From positions 1 to 64,000 of the forward strand of contig JAJTUP010000136.1 in NCBI GenBank assembly GCA_021399435.1: DNA of 64,000 bases, in the 5' to 3' direction. Position numbers and translations under genes: made by a program. The stretch's first letter is position 1; every line of letters starts with the position of its first letter. The DNA is from Diaporthe sp. PMI_573. Its lineage: Eukaryota > Ascomycota > Sordariomycetes > Diaporthales > Diaporthaceae. Shown piece by piece: positions 51,758 to 62,690 of this stretch. The notes beneath the pieces are model-generated. The model was given only the letters and a program-made list of their open reading frames with translations, searched no databases and had not been told where the DNA came from.

Positions 51758-53150
51758 ATGAACCAGCTAGATAACGACGCTATCCTCGGCCTAAAGAAAT
51801 ACAGCAAAGGAGAGTACGAAAAAGCCGAGCGTATCTTCCAAAAATGCCTCAAAAAAAAAAAAAAAAGGAAATCTCTACCGACTCACTATTGAGAATGCCC
51901 TAGGGACAGCATATTTTATGCAAAAAAAGTATGAGAAGGCAGAGAAGCGATTTTCTGATACTTTGAAGGAAATGCATTGGCAGGCCCATCCCTCCACGCT
52001 CGAATGCAAGCGCACTCTAGCTTGGACCCATGCAAAGCTAGGCAACCCCAACCAGGCTGAAAGCTTGGTTCTGGAAGTGTTAGCATCTCTACCACAACCC
52101 CCTAGCTATATGGATCGCATCATGCAGGAGATACTAAGCATATACGGATGTATTACTCGATCGCGGGAGGGTGGACAGCAAAGGTATCTACCTACAGCTG
52201 AGAGAGCCAAAGTGAAGAGACTGACCCATTTCCCTCGCTTCAGCCAGTTGCCAGGTGAGATTCGCAATCTGATCTGGGAATTCGCAGCGATCGCAGCCAT
52301 AACGCGACCCAAATATGTTTCAGTTCTTGTGGAGAACAACGAGATCAGAATGGCCTATACGCAGACCCAGAGCTTGCCCTTGGTGTGCAAAGACAGCTTT
52401 GCAATATATTTCGAAAACTATTTCCGCCATAACTATGACTCACTGGCGTATGGAGAGTCGGATGCTCACCTTGCTGTCAACTTTGCGTGCGATATATTCC
52501 ATCTCGCCGGTGATATCAAGGAACTTGATGATCAGCTACGAGAAAATGTTCTCTGCCTCGAGAGGATTGTTCTGGACCACGGCGACAGCGTCTTCGACTT
52601 TCTCGACCTCATTCCCAAATTACAGGAATTGTGGGTATCATTTAAGCCAAACGTCCAGTTGGATGTCTTGTCAGAAGAATACCAAACAGCATGGTCAGCC
52701 CACCATTGCTACGAATTCCCTCATGATTTCTACAACCCTTATCCTTACGACCTGGACGACGGTGTGCAATGTGATCGCGAAGGCAGCGTCCCATGCCCAA
52801 TTTGCCTTTGGACGAGCGAGTTTGACGACTCGTATCGATACGTAGTGCCAACACCACGCAACTCCAAATTTGCACTTACATATCCGTCTTCACTGCATGC
52901 GCTTCCCTCACCTAAGGATATATCGCTATCACCAATCCCAGTTTTTAGATGGGTCCGACGTGGTGGGTCCAGCCTTTCACACCGGTCTAAAAAACCAGAA
53001 CACTTTTATGACCTTGCATTGAGATACCTCTTACGGCATTGTGGGAATGAAGTTATTCGAGTTCTTTTTGTGAAGACTTATGGAGGAGGAGGAGAGGAAG
53101 AGGAACAGGAAGAGGAAGGACCTCCCTTCGGTAACAGCCATGAATCATAA
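51758..53150 (+). pseudogene. TPR - 2EXR protein with a frameshift at an A16 tract
   Basis: The ATG at 51,758 starts a TPR-like segment (LGLKKYSKGEYEKAERIFQKC) that enters a run of 16 A (51,851-51,866). After it the sense frame is shifted by one and continues NLYRLTIENALGTAYFMQKKYEKAEKRF (a further TPR), TLAWTHAKLGNPNQAESLV and, from about 52,230, a 2EXR domain (FPRFSQLPGEIRNLIWEFA), the F-box-like domain frequent in Pezizomycotina. The remaining ~280 residues follow the usual 2EXR protein layout and end in a Glu-rich tail. Everything besides the homopolymer looks intact. An assembly error, a real mutation or transcriptional slippage would all explain it. Confidence 0.72.
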
Positions 53151-53329
53151 GCGTATGAGTGTTTGTTTCTACGGAGTCAACTAAACAGCAAATGTTATAG
53201 TCTTTTTCATACTTGTTCTTGACATTCCCCTTTTTCATAGTGTTTACTATACACAAGTTTACACTGTTTGGTCTCAACATTACAACCTTTTTGCTCCCTC
53301 TAAAATGCCCGGAGGCGCTTATGATGTGT
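53151..53329. other. Convergent 3' intergenic region
   Basis: AT-rich, no motif. Confidence 0.4.
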
Positions 53330-54841
53330 CTAAAGCCAAATCCAAAGTAGATCAGTCAACCTAATTTGCGCTAGTATAGAAGACGGAACAAAATGAGGCC
53401 GACATTGCCCCAGAAATGGACGCCTATGGTGAGAATTGTCTCTATAATACATGTATTGAAGTTGCGCTTTATAGTCGTACGGCGATGGGGCAGGATAGCC
53501 TTGTACCGTTACTGGAATACCAGAGTAGGATATGCGGCCTTCCTTTTCCGAGTTTGAGGTACTTAAGTGTATCATCTGGGACCTAAAGCTCTGTGGCGGT
53601 TGGGGAGTCTGCTGCGCCTGTTTATCGGGAGAATACCAGTGCTGCGATGCTTCCGGCGTCATTGGCCATATCTGGCTTGTAGGGTGATGATAATCGCCCG
53701 GAGCCGTCTTTGGCTTGCTGGCGGTAGACCCTGAAGACCAGCTTGTTGGCTTTGATTGTAGCTGGCATGGAACTTGGGCTATACCTCTCGTCGTGGATGA
53801 CTGAATTATGGGGGTTTCAGCCTGGATCGGCCTTGAGGACCGCCGCGTAGTCATCATCGGCTGAGGAATCTGGCTTCGGACCAGATCGGGCTGTCTCCGC
53901 GGCATTCTTGTCAACATCCCCGAAGGCGACTGCATAGCATGGGACGTTAGAATACTGGCGTCAGCAGTACCAACACTCACACGCTGGGTAAGGGCAGCGG
54001 ATACTGGCTGCTCATGAGGCCTTCGCCCTACATTGTTAATATGATCGGTTTTCATGTCATGCTGTAGGCTGACTGATCGTTTGCAATCAAGGGCATGAAT
54101 CTCAGGCATCGCGATTGTGAATGCCTCGCCCCGTCGACACTTGTTCAGTAGAGAGATGAACTCTGCATCGCGTTGCCGGTGGATGGCGTCGAGGTATACA
54201 TATGCAAAGTAACACTCCTCCCATGCCTTGCTACGGAAAGCCCACTTCTCGCTGTCACGGCGCGTGATATTGCACCGACCGCAATGGTACGTCTCGTCTG
54301 GCTCTTCTCCATCCTCACCCTCATGGTCCTCAAGCTCCTGCAGCATTTCGCTCACACATTCCATACAGTGCCTGAATGGCCTCACAGGTGGGAGCTGCGC
54401 AAAGTCACCCGTGACTATGACTTGGACACCGCCAAATGGGTACTGCTCGGCCGGATACCCTCGCTTGTCACGCGCCGCCTTCATGGCCTGGTTCAGGCGC
54501 TCGAAGTGCAGGTTCTCCACCATGCTGATCTCGTCTGGGATGGGGCTGAGTTTCCGCCTCTTCCGAGGGAGAGGCTCTTCAGTTGATTCTAGGATGGGCC
54601 CAGGCTGAGGCGTTGCTCTTGTGTCCGATCGAACGCAGGAAACAAATACGGGATTGGAAGAGATGATAGGTACATACGGCTTTGGGCTCGGTGGTTGTTG
54701 CCAGGATGTTTGGGGGAGGACAAGTGTGTCATAAGTGGACTGCTCGCTTTCTGAAGCGCCACAAGTACGGCAAAAGGCTCCAAAAGCTAGAGGACGAAGA
54801 TGGCAGAGTTGGAGCCAATTCTTTATCAACATCCAGCTCAA
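53330..54841 (-). pseudogene. Pif1-like helicase remnant in a 503-codon ORF
   Basis: Residues ~100-235 match Pif1-family helicases: Walker B (DEISM), GGVQVIVTGDFAQLPPV (motif III) and FRSKAWEECYFAYVYL with HRQRDAEFISLLNKCRRGE. Between them lies a C-x2-C ... C-x2-C insert (CMEC, then CGRC) seen in some fungal Pif1 paralogues. Walker A and the C-terminal motifs are absent. The first ~95 residues and the Ser/Pro/Gln-rich last ~250 are unlike helicases, so the ORF is a mosaic. ATPase activity is not expected. It could derive from a Helitron or a host Pif1 paralogue; no HUH nuclease is seen nearby. Confidence 0.65.
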
Positions 54842-54861
54842 TTACACGATGATGAGACACA

Positions 54862-55112
54862 CTAGTAGCTCGATAGGCCGTTGGTAGTATCTATGCGATC
54901 AGAACGAGGTAGAGGATTCAAGTTCTGAGTGCAGAGTTGCTGGTTCAATTGTTGGAAGCTCTCCTGCTGTGTACGCAGTGACACATCGCAGACTTGTCCC
55001 TCTGTAACATTCTTCTTGATTCCCCATTTTTTGAAACGATCTTTGTACATTCTGTTCGTCGCCATAAATTTGTAATTTTGTTCCATAATAAGCACAGCCC
55101 ATGGCCGCTTTT
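54862..55112 (-). pseudogene. Clr5-domain fragment
   Basis: The minus-strand frame starts with RPWAVLIMEQNYKF and ATNRMYKDRFKKWGIKKN, the C-terminal half of the Clr5 domain found at the N-terminus of many fungal nuclear proteins. The domain's first half (W...I..LY) is missing. The following ~45 residues have no motif. Confidence 0.55.
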
Positions 55113-56272
55113 TTTGGAAGCTCAGAACAGAATTCTTAACTCCTTCTTACAAGATCCGCAAAGTGAATATGCATGGTACTTCGAAATCAAATTTGATTTG
55201 ATGGCAGTGGTTGGTTCTATTCTGCATTCTCCTGCCCCAACCCCCCACCTTTGTTTTTCAAAGTTTATGAGCCAGCCTTGTCCGTATAAATGCACTCCCT
55301 TCCACTGTATGCTCAACCGAATGTGATCAAACTATGGACCAATATTCGCAATAAATGAAAATCAAAAGGGCAGAGATCACCATTCTTCTCAAGCATTGAA
55401 GCGAGGGATCAAACAATACTAACCGTTGGGACATAGCTAGGCTTTTCTTGGCGTGAAGCCAAGTCGTGATGGCTTCTTCTTGGGCCATATGTAGGCGCTG
55501 GGCAGGTTGAACTTGCTCATCAGAGGGTCTGGCAACCTTCATTTGCCTCAACTCTTTGGAACACCATGGGTCGGCGAAAGGAGGCTGAGATGATTTTGGA
55601 GCAAATGTATCTTCCTCTTCTGACTTGAATCTACATTCGTTTTCGAGTGCGGGGAAGACTTTCAGGTACTGCTTGAGGTCCTGTGTGTTAGACTGGATAA
55701 ATGCTAAGTACACAATGCTAGAAACAATAGAGACTCATGCTTGCAGGCTGGATACACCGCCAGGAGTACCACAAATACTGTTCGACACTGAAGAGCGTGC
55801 TCTACAGCGGCCCATAGCGCAACCTGCCCCGCCTATGAGCAGCCCTGGAACACGAAAGATCACCGTACAGCTCTATTGTATGCTTCCCCGGAAGGGCCGT
55901 ATCGACTCTTTTGGAGTGTCTCCCGACGTAATCCGGTAAACTCTGGTGAGTGTTTCGCTTAGCCCGTGCGAGGTTTAGTGCAAGTCGATTTTGCTCCCGG
56001 GGTCTTCATCCTCGGTTCGGTGCCCAGCCGTGTCGTGGTTCTTGCTTCCTTCTTTGCACGATCCATAAGTTTGTCCCCAGTACTTATGGGTAGCCAGGCA
56101 GTGAATATACTATTCCCTTCCCTCCAGAGGCTCGACACGACCTCATAGGCTTGTCGGATGTGTCGTTGCCCAGACTGCTGCCGTGGCTTCCTCAATGTGA
56201 GGGCCGCTACCTTGTTCCTCGTCAACAGCAGGATGTTACGGTACCGAAGCTTCGGCAACGAGCGGAGGGTGT
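55113..56272. other. No gene firmly recognised; possible exon 55,327-55,713 (minus)
   Basis: The minus-strand frame 55,713-55,327 reads SKELRQMKVARPSDEQVQPA and continues toward a GTTAGT donor near 55,424. It may belong with the Clr5 fragment to one decayed gene. The rest shows no motif. Confidence 0.3.
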
Positions 56273-56440
56273 CAGTGATCTTATTGGATTGGAGGCAATG
56301 TGGATTGCATTGGAGTGGACAGAAAATGGCTGGATTGGATTTCATGTTTCCCAAAATTTGGATTGGATTGGATTGATTGGCAACAGGCTCCTGGAGCTCC
56401 AATGGCCTAACCCGATATGGCCAGATCTAAGCCTAATTTG
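56273..56440 (-). repeat. Interspersed repeat rich in CCAATCCAATCC, copy 2
   Basis: Reverse complement matches 17,524-17,690 over its whole length, with substitutions and small indels. The same TAGGCTTAG end is at the right. Confidence 0.75.
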
Positions 56441-56444
56441 GTGG

Positions 56445-56824
56445 TTGTGACGTAGCCTCCCGTCACACACCAGCACGAGACGCGCACCTTCTGTAACACC
56501 CAAACGCGCAACAGATAGGTCGAGCAAAAACATCCAGGAAACCGCGTCGCTCGCGTCTGATAGCGTGCTGAGAAAGTAGATGCGACTTGGCTGTGAGAAC
56601 TGCGGAATAAGATTCCAGTAAAACAATGCAAGCACATAGTTTTCGCTGAAGTCTGTTTCCTGGTCAGGCACTAGGTATGTCGATTGGGCCGGATATAGAA
56701 CTTCCTCCATGTCAATGCCTGAATCAAGGGAATCGCTGTGGCTCCGAAGCCTGTCTCTAATTGTGACAAGACTAGTACGAGCAGAGTCTTGGTCGTCACT
56801 AGGAAATGAACGCTTGGGCTCCAT
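56445..56824 (-). pseudogene. Unrecognised ORF running into the repeat
   Basis: The minus frame from ATG 56,824 encodes ~125 residues without a known domain (a Ser-rich start, then hydrophobic YVLALFYWNLIPQFSQPS and FLLDLSVARLGVTEGAR). It then runs into the interspersed repeat at 56,440. It may be a gene broken by that insertion. Confidence 0.3.
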
Positions 56825-57575
56825 GCCACGATACGTCGCTGTGTAGCCATTCCGAGGCTAATCAAAAGTTACGCAGCATTGGAATGATCCCAAGGGCATA
56901 AGAAAAGTGTAATCGTGGAAAATTGCAAAAGGGAAAATAGAGATACAAAAGGAAAGACGAGTGGGCGAAAGAAAGAAAAACTCTTCCGTGCAATTTAAGG
57001 GGGTTGGCTTGGTTATAGATGCACGATCCCGACGCATGATCACATGACTCGCCCTATAGTAATGCTCGCGGGGGCGATCGTGAGAATGACCCCGTCCTTC
57101 TCTTAGGTGCGATCTGATAATCTAGTGCTAAGTGACTACTGAGGGAATATAGGTACATAATGATTCTAGACATGAGGCTAGACTTTATAGACACCGATTG
57201 AAGCTAGGCGTGCAGAGGGCCCTTCGGAGGGGCACGCGGAGGGCAGGCAGAGGGGCGCTAAGTGGGCTTTCCACGCACCCAGTGGACTTTCCACGTACCC
57301 AGTGGCCTGTGCGCTATACAGAGGGTTAGGGTTGCGGGGTAGGTATTTAGAAACCTTGGGACCTAGAAGGCGGTGAAAAACCGGAAAAACCGGCTGCCCG
57401 GCGGCAGAATTTCTTCTCCCCTGAGTATTTAAATCTCACCCTGCCTCGAATTCTTTTCCCACTTCCCTTCTTCCACTTTCTCGCTCTCGCTGCCCGTCGC
57501 CAACGTCCTGCAAGCGCAGGAACCGATATTTTCACACCAATTGGTGCCAACTACGCGAAAACCGAAAGAACGCAA
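56825..57575 (+). other. Possible LTR and primer-binding site of an LTR element
   Basis: 57,200-57,530 has repeated GTGGACTTTCCACG-like units, a CT-rich stretch and a ...TTTTCACA end near 57,537. Then comes TTGGTGCCAACTACGCG (57,541-57,557), which has the TGG start of a tRNA-primed PBS. The gag-like frame begins 20 bp further. The left LTR edge and the partner LTR were not found, so this is an inference. Confidence 0.35.
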
Positions 57576-57964
57576 GTGGACAAGATGGCCCCGAAGAAGG
57601 CGAGAAAGAAGAAAACTTCTACGGAGACACCCAGCGAGGCACCAGTCACGCCGGTGCGCAAAAGCTCGCGAAAGGTCTCCGGTCAGAGCTCTAATGACGT
57701 CTCCCCGCCAGACCCTCCTTCGGGTGCTAAGCCTAGAAAGAAGGCAACCGCCAAGGCAGCCCCCGCCTTTCAGGATTCGCCGGAGAACAGCCAGCCAGGC
57801 TCAGCCGACGTTGCTATCTTTAGTAAACCTGCTGACGAGTCGTATGCCCCGGTGCCCGACTCGAAGTGCCCGCTGACGTTTGGGCCTTACTTTGCTCCTG
57901 GCAAAGACCCTATGATTATTGCAATATGCCCAAGCCTCAAGAAGTTCCCGGAGGTCCTCACCAT
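57576..57964 (+). pseudogene. Lys-rich protein (gag-like?), cut by hAT insertion
   Basis: From the ATG at 57,576 or 57,585: a basic N-terminus (KKARKKKTSTETPSE, then KPRKKATAKAAPAF), a Pro/Ser-rich linker and a more ordered end (PLTFGPYFAPGKDPMIIAI). The frame then meets CAGGGTAGGG at 57,965, a hAT-type terminus, and stops 18 codons later. The remainder was not found in the window. The composition and upstream PBS-like sequence suggest a retroelement gag; a host nuclear protein is the alternative. Confidence 0.4.
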
Positions 57965-58095
57965 CAGGGTAGGGAATCAATCCATCCACGTCAATATCCG
58001 ACTTTGTGGATGGAATTGACGGCTTACTCAGCAAAGTGCTCGTGGATTGATGTCCACGAAGCCATCTGTGGATTGATGTCCATAATATTGAACCC
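57965..58095. repeat. hAT left end with subterminal repeats
   Basis: Starts CAGGGTAGGGAATCAATCC, followed by repeated GTGGATTGATGTCCA and TCCATCCACG words. The right end of this hAT was not found. Confidence 0.6.
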
Positions 58096-58331
58096 GTGGA
58101 AGACCCCTGTCACATTAACTCGGATTTCCTAATCGGGCAATTCGGGAACCCGTCGCCGAAACTTTTGTTGAAATGAGAAGATGTTAATTGCTTAATTCTA
58201 TCCCAAAGTGCAGTAGGGGAACCACTATTTATGTACAGGCACGATTTCTTGTAGAATGTTCCTCCTTCTTCCACACCTTGCCACCGACTTGGTCGCCTCA
58301 CACTTGTAATCTCCAACAACTTTCTATTGCC

Positions 58332-59876
58332 TTACTCCTGGCGCTCCTCCAAGCCAGCCCGTCCAACAGCCTCCTGTAACGCTGTATCGTCAAGCAGTAT
58401 GCTATCGACATCTTCGATAATGCCTGCGCGTAACCAAGATCGCAGCGTTTGGATTAGTCCAATCGTCCCAGCGTCTAAGCGGTTTCGGAGGGGCGTGACC
58501 ATCAACCCGGTGGCGGAGAACAGTCTCTCGCACTCCGAGCTCATGGCCGGCACTGTCATGACGTCAAGAGCCATTCGAGATAGCCTTGGATACTCAAACC
58601 TCTTGAGGACCCAATACTCAACTGGGTCTGCGACGTCCTTGTCGCTCCCAGACACACTGGCCTGCCAGCGGATATATTCATCCGCTTGAGCAGCGGAGGG
58701 TTGGCTTTGACGGTATCGGTTACGATACCGATCAAAGGAGGACAAAGTCGTCTTTCGCCTCTTCACAACCGGACCTTCAGGAGAGGTGTCTGTGATCTGT
58801 AGGTCTCTGTATTCCGTATCCCAAAGACGTTGCACGATTTCCTTCGATTCATCGACCCAACCCGGATGCTGTTGACCCCAAACCTCGTCGAAATAGTCCC
58901 ATCGTAGGCTAGGGTGCAAGGCGGCGGCGGCGTAGTATGCTGGCGAGTCCCTCAAAGTATTGTAATATTTATCGAGCTTCTTCCAGCCAAGGTTGATATT
59001 GACACAGAATTGCTCTGGTTCAGGATGCCTCTCAATACGCGATTTTGCGTCCTCGAGCCTCCCAAGTAGGAATTCGAACGCCTCCAGCACATCAGTCATG
59101 GAACCAAAAGCTTCCCTAACTCCAGACGATCGATATCGCGGCTGTCCATCTCCCTGAAGTACTTGCACAACGACGTGGAAATCAGAGAGTATCTCATCAA
59201 ATGTCCTCAGCACCGCCCAATCGCTCTCGTTGATGAAGCTCGACTCCTCGAGGCAGGGAGGAAGCTTCTGTCCACCCTCACCTTTCCGAGCGTCTCGGAA
59301 TAGCCTCTTGGCTTTGGCGATGAATTCTTCGTAGACGGGCTGCAAGCGAAGCATTCGTTTTATCATGTAGTATTGGGACAACCATCTAGTATCGTTGTCA
59401 AGGACAACGTCAACTGGCCGTTGCTTTCCACTTTCAGGATCGCCAGAAGCTGCAAATGAGTCTTGTTGCAGTTGACGAAGCAACTGAGTCAGTAAGTCGG
59501 CCCGATGGACCCAAACGACGAAGTTATGCGCTTTCCCGACAGGACCCTTCCGCATCCACTGGTCATGGGTTGCTCTCGCCAAAGGCTCCTCCTTGACGAG
59601 AGATTTCTCAAACGCATCAACATCCTTCCCAAAGAGAAGGGATTTAACAACAAGGTTGAGGATGTGTCCCATGCATCGAACTCGTCGTTGAACCGGGTCG
59701 AACTTCAGCTCTTCTGCAATCTCTGACGGTCTAGGATCTCGAGTTGGAGTGCTCAGGATTCCTTCGTAAGGCTCCGGTTGGTCTTTGTAGTCTGTCCCTG
59801 GTTCATCGAACAATTGATGTCGCTTGCGGCTGCTCGACTTCAAGTTATTTTCTGCACTTGCGGCATCCATGCCCAT
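58332..59876 (-). pseudogene. hAT transposase with in-frame deletion of BED and first catalytic part
   Basis: One uninterrupted 514-codon frame. After a short N-terminus (MGMDAASAENNLKSSSRKRH...) it jumps near residue 50 into EIAEELKFDPVQRRVRCMGH and then follows the family to the end: KGPVGKAHNFVVWV, VVLDNDTRWLSQYYM, FCVNINLGWKKLDKYY, and the dimerisation block YPRLSRMALDVM with SSECERLFSATG. Relatives have about 250 more residues before this point, including the zinc finger and two catalytic Asp, so the protein cannot cut DNA. The open frame could still make a dimerising fragment. Introns normally present are absent from this part, as expected for its exon-3-like region. Confidence 0.82.
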
Positions 59877-61005
59877 TTGTGGCTGTATTGATATTAATTA
59901 TTTTGTCGATAGAGGATGAAGAGGAATGAATGCTTTGCGTGACGAATTCTTGATACCTGGGAAACTAGGAGAAAGCGACAGCAAAAGTCTGGCGGAGGCC
60001 CAGGAGGGTTATTTGTAGCTCTCTTGCCGACGGGTCTGTCCTACGGTCAAGTCGGGGGTCATTGCTGCAGGTCACGTAACGTAATTCTGGACTATTGACG
60101 ACACAAACTCAGATAGGTTCAACCTGGCTATCGGAGCACACTATCATGAAATCAATGGCTAGAACTTCAGTTGGACCTTCTTTTTTCATTTTATCATTAT
60201 TGATTAATTTCAAGTCTGACGTAGACGTACAGATCGCCCAACGCCGCGAGATGTGGTTCCTGCTCATCAAGGTCTCCGGAAAGATCAAAAGGTCTAAAGA
60301 ACTTGTCCAACGAGTCCAGGTGCTCAAGAGCCGAAGAATCGTTGAAGGGTTTATTCAATCGGGCGAGCATATGTTAGACTAATTTTACAAGCTGCTCAAA
60401 ACATGCGAGGGCCCTATGCTCAAGGCGAGCCAGAAGATGGGGCGACTTGGTGGAAATTCTGGTCTTGCCTTTGTCATGACACTTTTCGGGCAGGAGCATC
60501 AGCTGACTGAATTTAAATGCTTCTTGCAGCAGGTGCGCCGATGGAATGTGCAATTTGACGCAAGGTGCGGGGACTTGATTAACTCAGCGAGAGGATGTGA
60601 AACGCGGCGCGTTTCTGGACGTCTGCTTTTACGATGCAAACTGTAATGTACGCATGACCAAGCCGCATATCCACAGTTGGTTTATGTTTGCGGGCTTCTC
60701 ACAACCCCAGGAATAGTAAGGACCAGCTGGTGCTAGAACAATAAATATGCGCCAGTACGTTGCGGGTAAAAATGTGTTGCTGTTGATCTCGGGTTTCGCT
60801 CGGTTTCGAAGTAGAACCACGAAGCGGGCATCAGCGGAGTTAATGTGTCCAAAGTCGAGCCGCCCACCAAATTCAATACCAGAGATGTAGCGTCATCGCA
60901 TCAAGGCAGTTCGCGGCAGAACTCATGCTTGCAGCGATGCCAGAGGTCCCTGATTACTTAGGTCTGAAGGCACAGTAGCAAGCGATATCTCTGAGGAAGC
61001 GCGTC
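59877..61005. other. No gene recognised
   Basis: Frames up to 95 codons (60,095-60,382) without motif. Probable hAT and host debris. Confidence 0.45.
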
Positions 61006-61296
61006 TTGCTGAACAAGCAAGTTGGTAGCGATATCGCAGGGATTCAAATCTTGCTGTGTGACACTGTTACTAAAGTTTGCCCAAATGCTGACGATGCCAT
61101 CGAGACCGGAAAATGCTGCAAGTTGAGGATTTTGAAGCGGAGTCACGAGATATGCCAAGCCCAGTATGGACGGACACCACTGTACTCTGCCTCAGATAAT
61201 GGCCACATTGAGGTGGTCAGGCTGCTGCTTGAGAAAGGGGCAGACCTTGCTGTCCCAAACAGTGATGGAATTACACCATTGAATTCTGCCTCATAA
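61006..61296 (+). pseudogene. Ankyrin-repeat fragment
   Basis: The end of the frame reads YGRTPLYSASDNGHIEVVRL, LLEKGADL and DGITPLNSAS: one complete ankyrin repeat and the start of another, then a stop. Upstream codons show no domain. A scrap of a larger ankyrin protein. Confidence 0.65.
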
Positions 61297-61302
61297 AACA
61301 AA

Positions 61303-61767
61303 ATGCCTCTTCCACGTCGTGGGAAATTAAAAGATTCAATTGAATATCTCCAGAAATTGCAGAAAAGAGTACCTTATTGTCTCCGTTATCAAACCGAATT
61401 ACTTATTAGGGTCCTTGAGAAAAAGGAGCTGGCGGCTCAGATGAAGGCAAAACGACAGAAGGATGCAAAACTCAACCTTTCCCCAGAAAACAAGAATGAT
61501 TCGGTGGACATCACTGTCGGAAAGCGGCGAGTGCTTCCGGTTCTAGATGCACTTCGTTTCTCAAAAGTACATACAGCTTTATTACAACAGAGGACTTATG
61601 GTTGTCCAGAAAAGTCAATGCAAGGTATTATGCCTTTAAATTCTACTTGCATATGGAGAAATAAATTGTTTTTAGTTGAAAATACCAACTTTCTCACCAG
61701 AGTACAGGATAATTTTGCTCATGATCCGTCTTCCAAAATGGACATAGGCGGCTTGTGTCTGGCATGA
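61303..61767 (+). CDS. Hypothetical ORF, Lys-rich
   Basis: 154 codons. The helical basic N-terminal half (YLQKLQKRVPYCLRYQTELL, then EKKELAAQMKAKRQKDAKL) has no recognised family; the second half looks random. It starts directly after the ankyrin fragment. Low support. Confidence 0.25.
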   Translation: MPLPRRGKLKDSIEYLQKLQKRVPYCLRYQTELLIRVLEKKELAAQMKAKRQKDAKLNLSPENKNDSVDITVGKRRVLPVLDALRFSKVHTALLQQRTYGCPEKSMQGIMPLNSTCIWRNKLFLVENTNFLTRVQDNFAHDPSSKMDIGGLCLA

Positions 61768-62315
61768 TCGCAGGGCGGAGACTGGGTTAAACTCGGAAGC
61801 ACTTATTATAAATTCAAATAACGATGGCATGACCACTCGTGCATACTGTATATCGCATTTATGGGATAGCGGACTCGGGATGGTAAACTTTCTGAGATAT
61901 CGTGCCACTGTGCATCGATGCCGCGGACTCTTAAGTCCAGATGCCGGCACATAGGCCTATGAATAACCTACAACCACTTGGAACATTGCACTTTACTTTT
62001 ATTTAATACGTCATTGTGTATCTTTTAAGCATTGTAGTTATAAAAGTTAGGAATTCCGTATAGGTCTAATTCGTGGCTTTGTGTATATTTATGCATTTTT
62101 ATAAGGCCCCGGGGTACAGTACTTTTCTGATAGCTGCAGAGCAAAATGTACCTGATTCCGCAAACAGAAATAGGGAAGCCCCGTAGTGCAGTATATATTC
62201 CTTTATCAGTTGGGAAACTTGCTACTGTGTACTGTTCACATGATCAGTGCCACTGTTTGGCAAGTTTACTTATAACACCTGTGCTACATCATTGCTCATA
62301 GTCTCCCACTGCCAA
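61768..62315. other. No gene; duplicated promoter region of the MADS-like copy from about 62,130
   Basis: AT-rich. The right part matches the upstream region of the 28.9-kb MADS-like gene. Confidence 0.5.
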
Positions 62316-62690
62316 ATGGATCCAGAAGCTCGAAGTATAGTGGTAAAAAGAGCTAAGCGTGAACGTGAGATATTTCGAAAGCGACTACGAACGATTCTGA
62401 AAAAGGTGGAAGGACTTCATAGTTACTCAATGCGGGGGGGAGGTGTTCCTCGCCGTTCACAAGAATGCAAAGTTTTACGTATTTTCCTCGAATCCAGGAA
62501 ACAAAAGCTGGCCGCCGCCTTTGAGCGACATTGTCAGTCCAGACATAGCCTTCATTATCAATCTTGGGCGCTAACTGATCGTCAGATGCTCACATATCCA
62601 TTGCCCGAAATTCATCATCCAACTAAACCCTGTAGTGCACAAGGAGAATGGAAAGAAGCCATTGATGAGGACAGCTCTACAGATTGTTGA
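62316..62690 (+). pseudogene. MADS-like gene, second copy, frameshifted by a 4-nt insertion
   Basis: Same start (MDPEARSIVVKRAKRERE), intron signals and acidic tail as the copy at 28,853-29,223. AGTT at 62,421-62,424 is extra relative to that copy, so the frame shifts after KKVEGLH. Behind the insertion the sense frame (CGGEVFLAVHKNAKFYVFSS, then the intron and MLTYPLPEIHHPTK) persists nearly unchanged. The lesion therefore looks recent. The open 124-codon reading made by the shift is probably meaningless. Confidence 0.75.

Noticed and set aside
53330..54841. Helitron
   Set aside because: Pif1-like motifs only; no HUH Rep motif, no CTRR end with hairpin seen nearby.
57315..57345. GGGTTAGGGTTG as telomeric repeat or subtelomere
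   Set aside because: Only about one and a half TTAGGG units; single TTAGGG words elsewhere (about 1288 and 19,607) are equally isolated.
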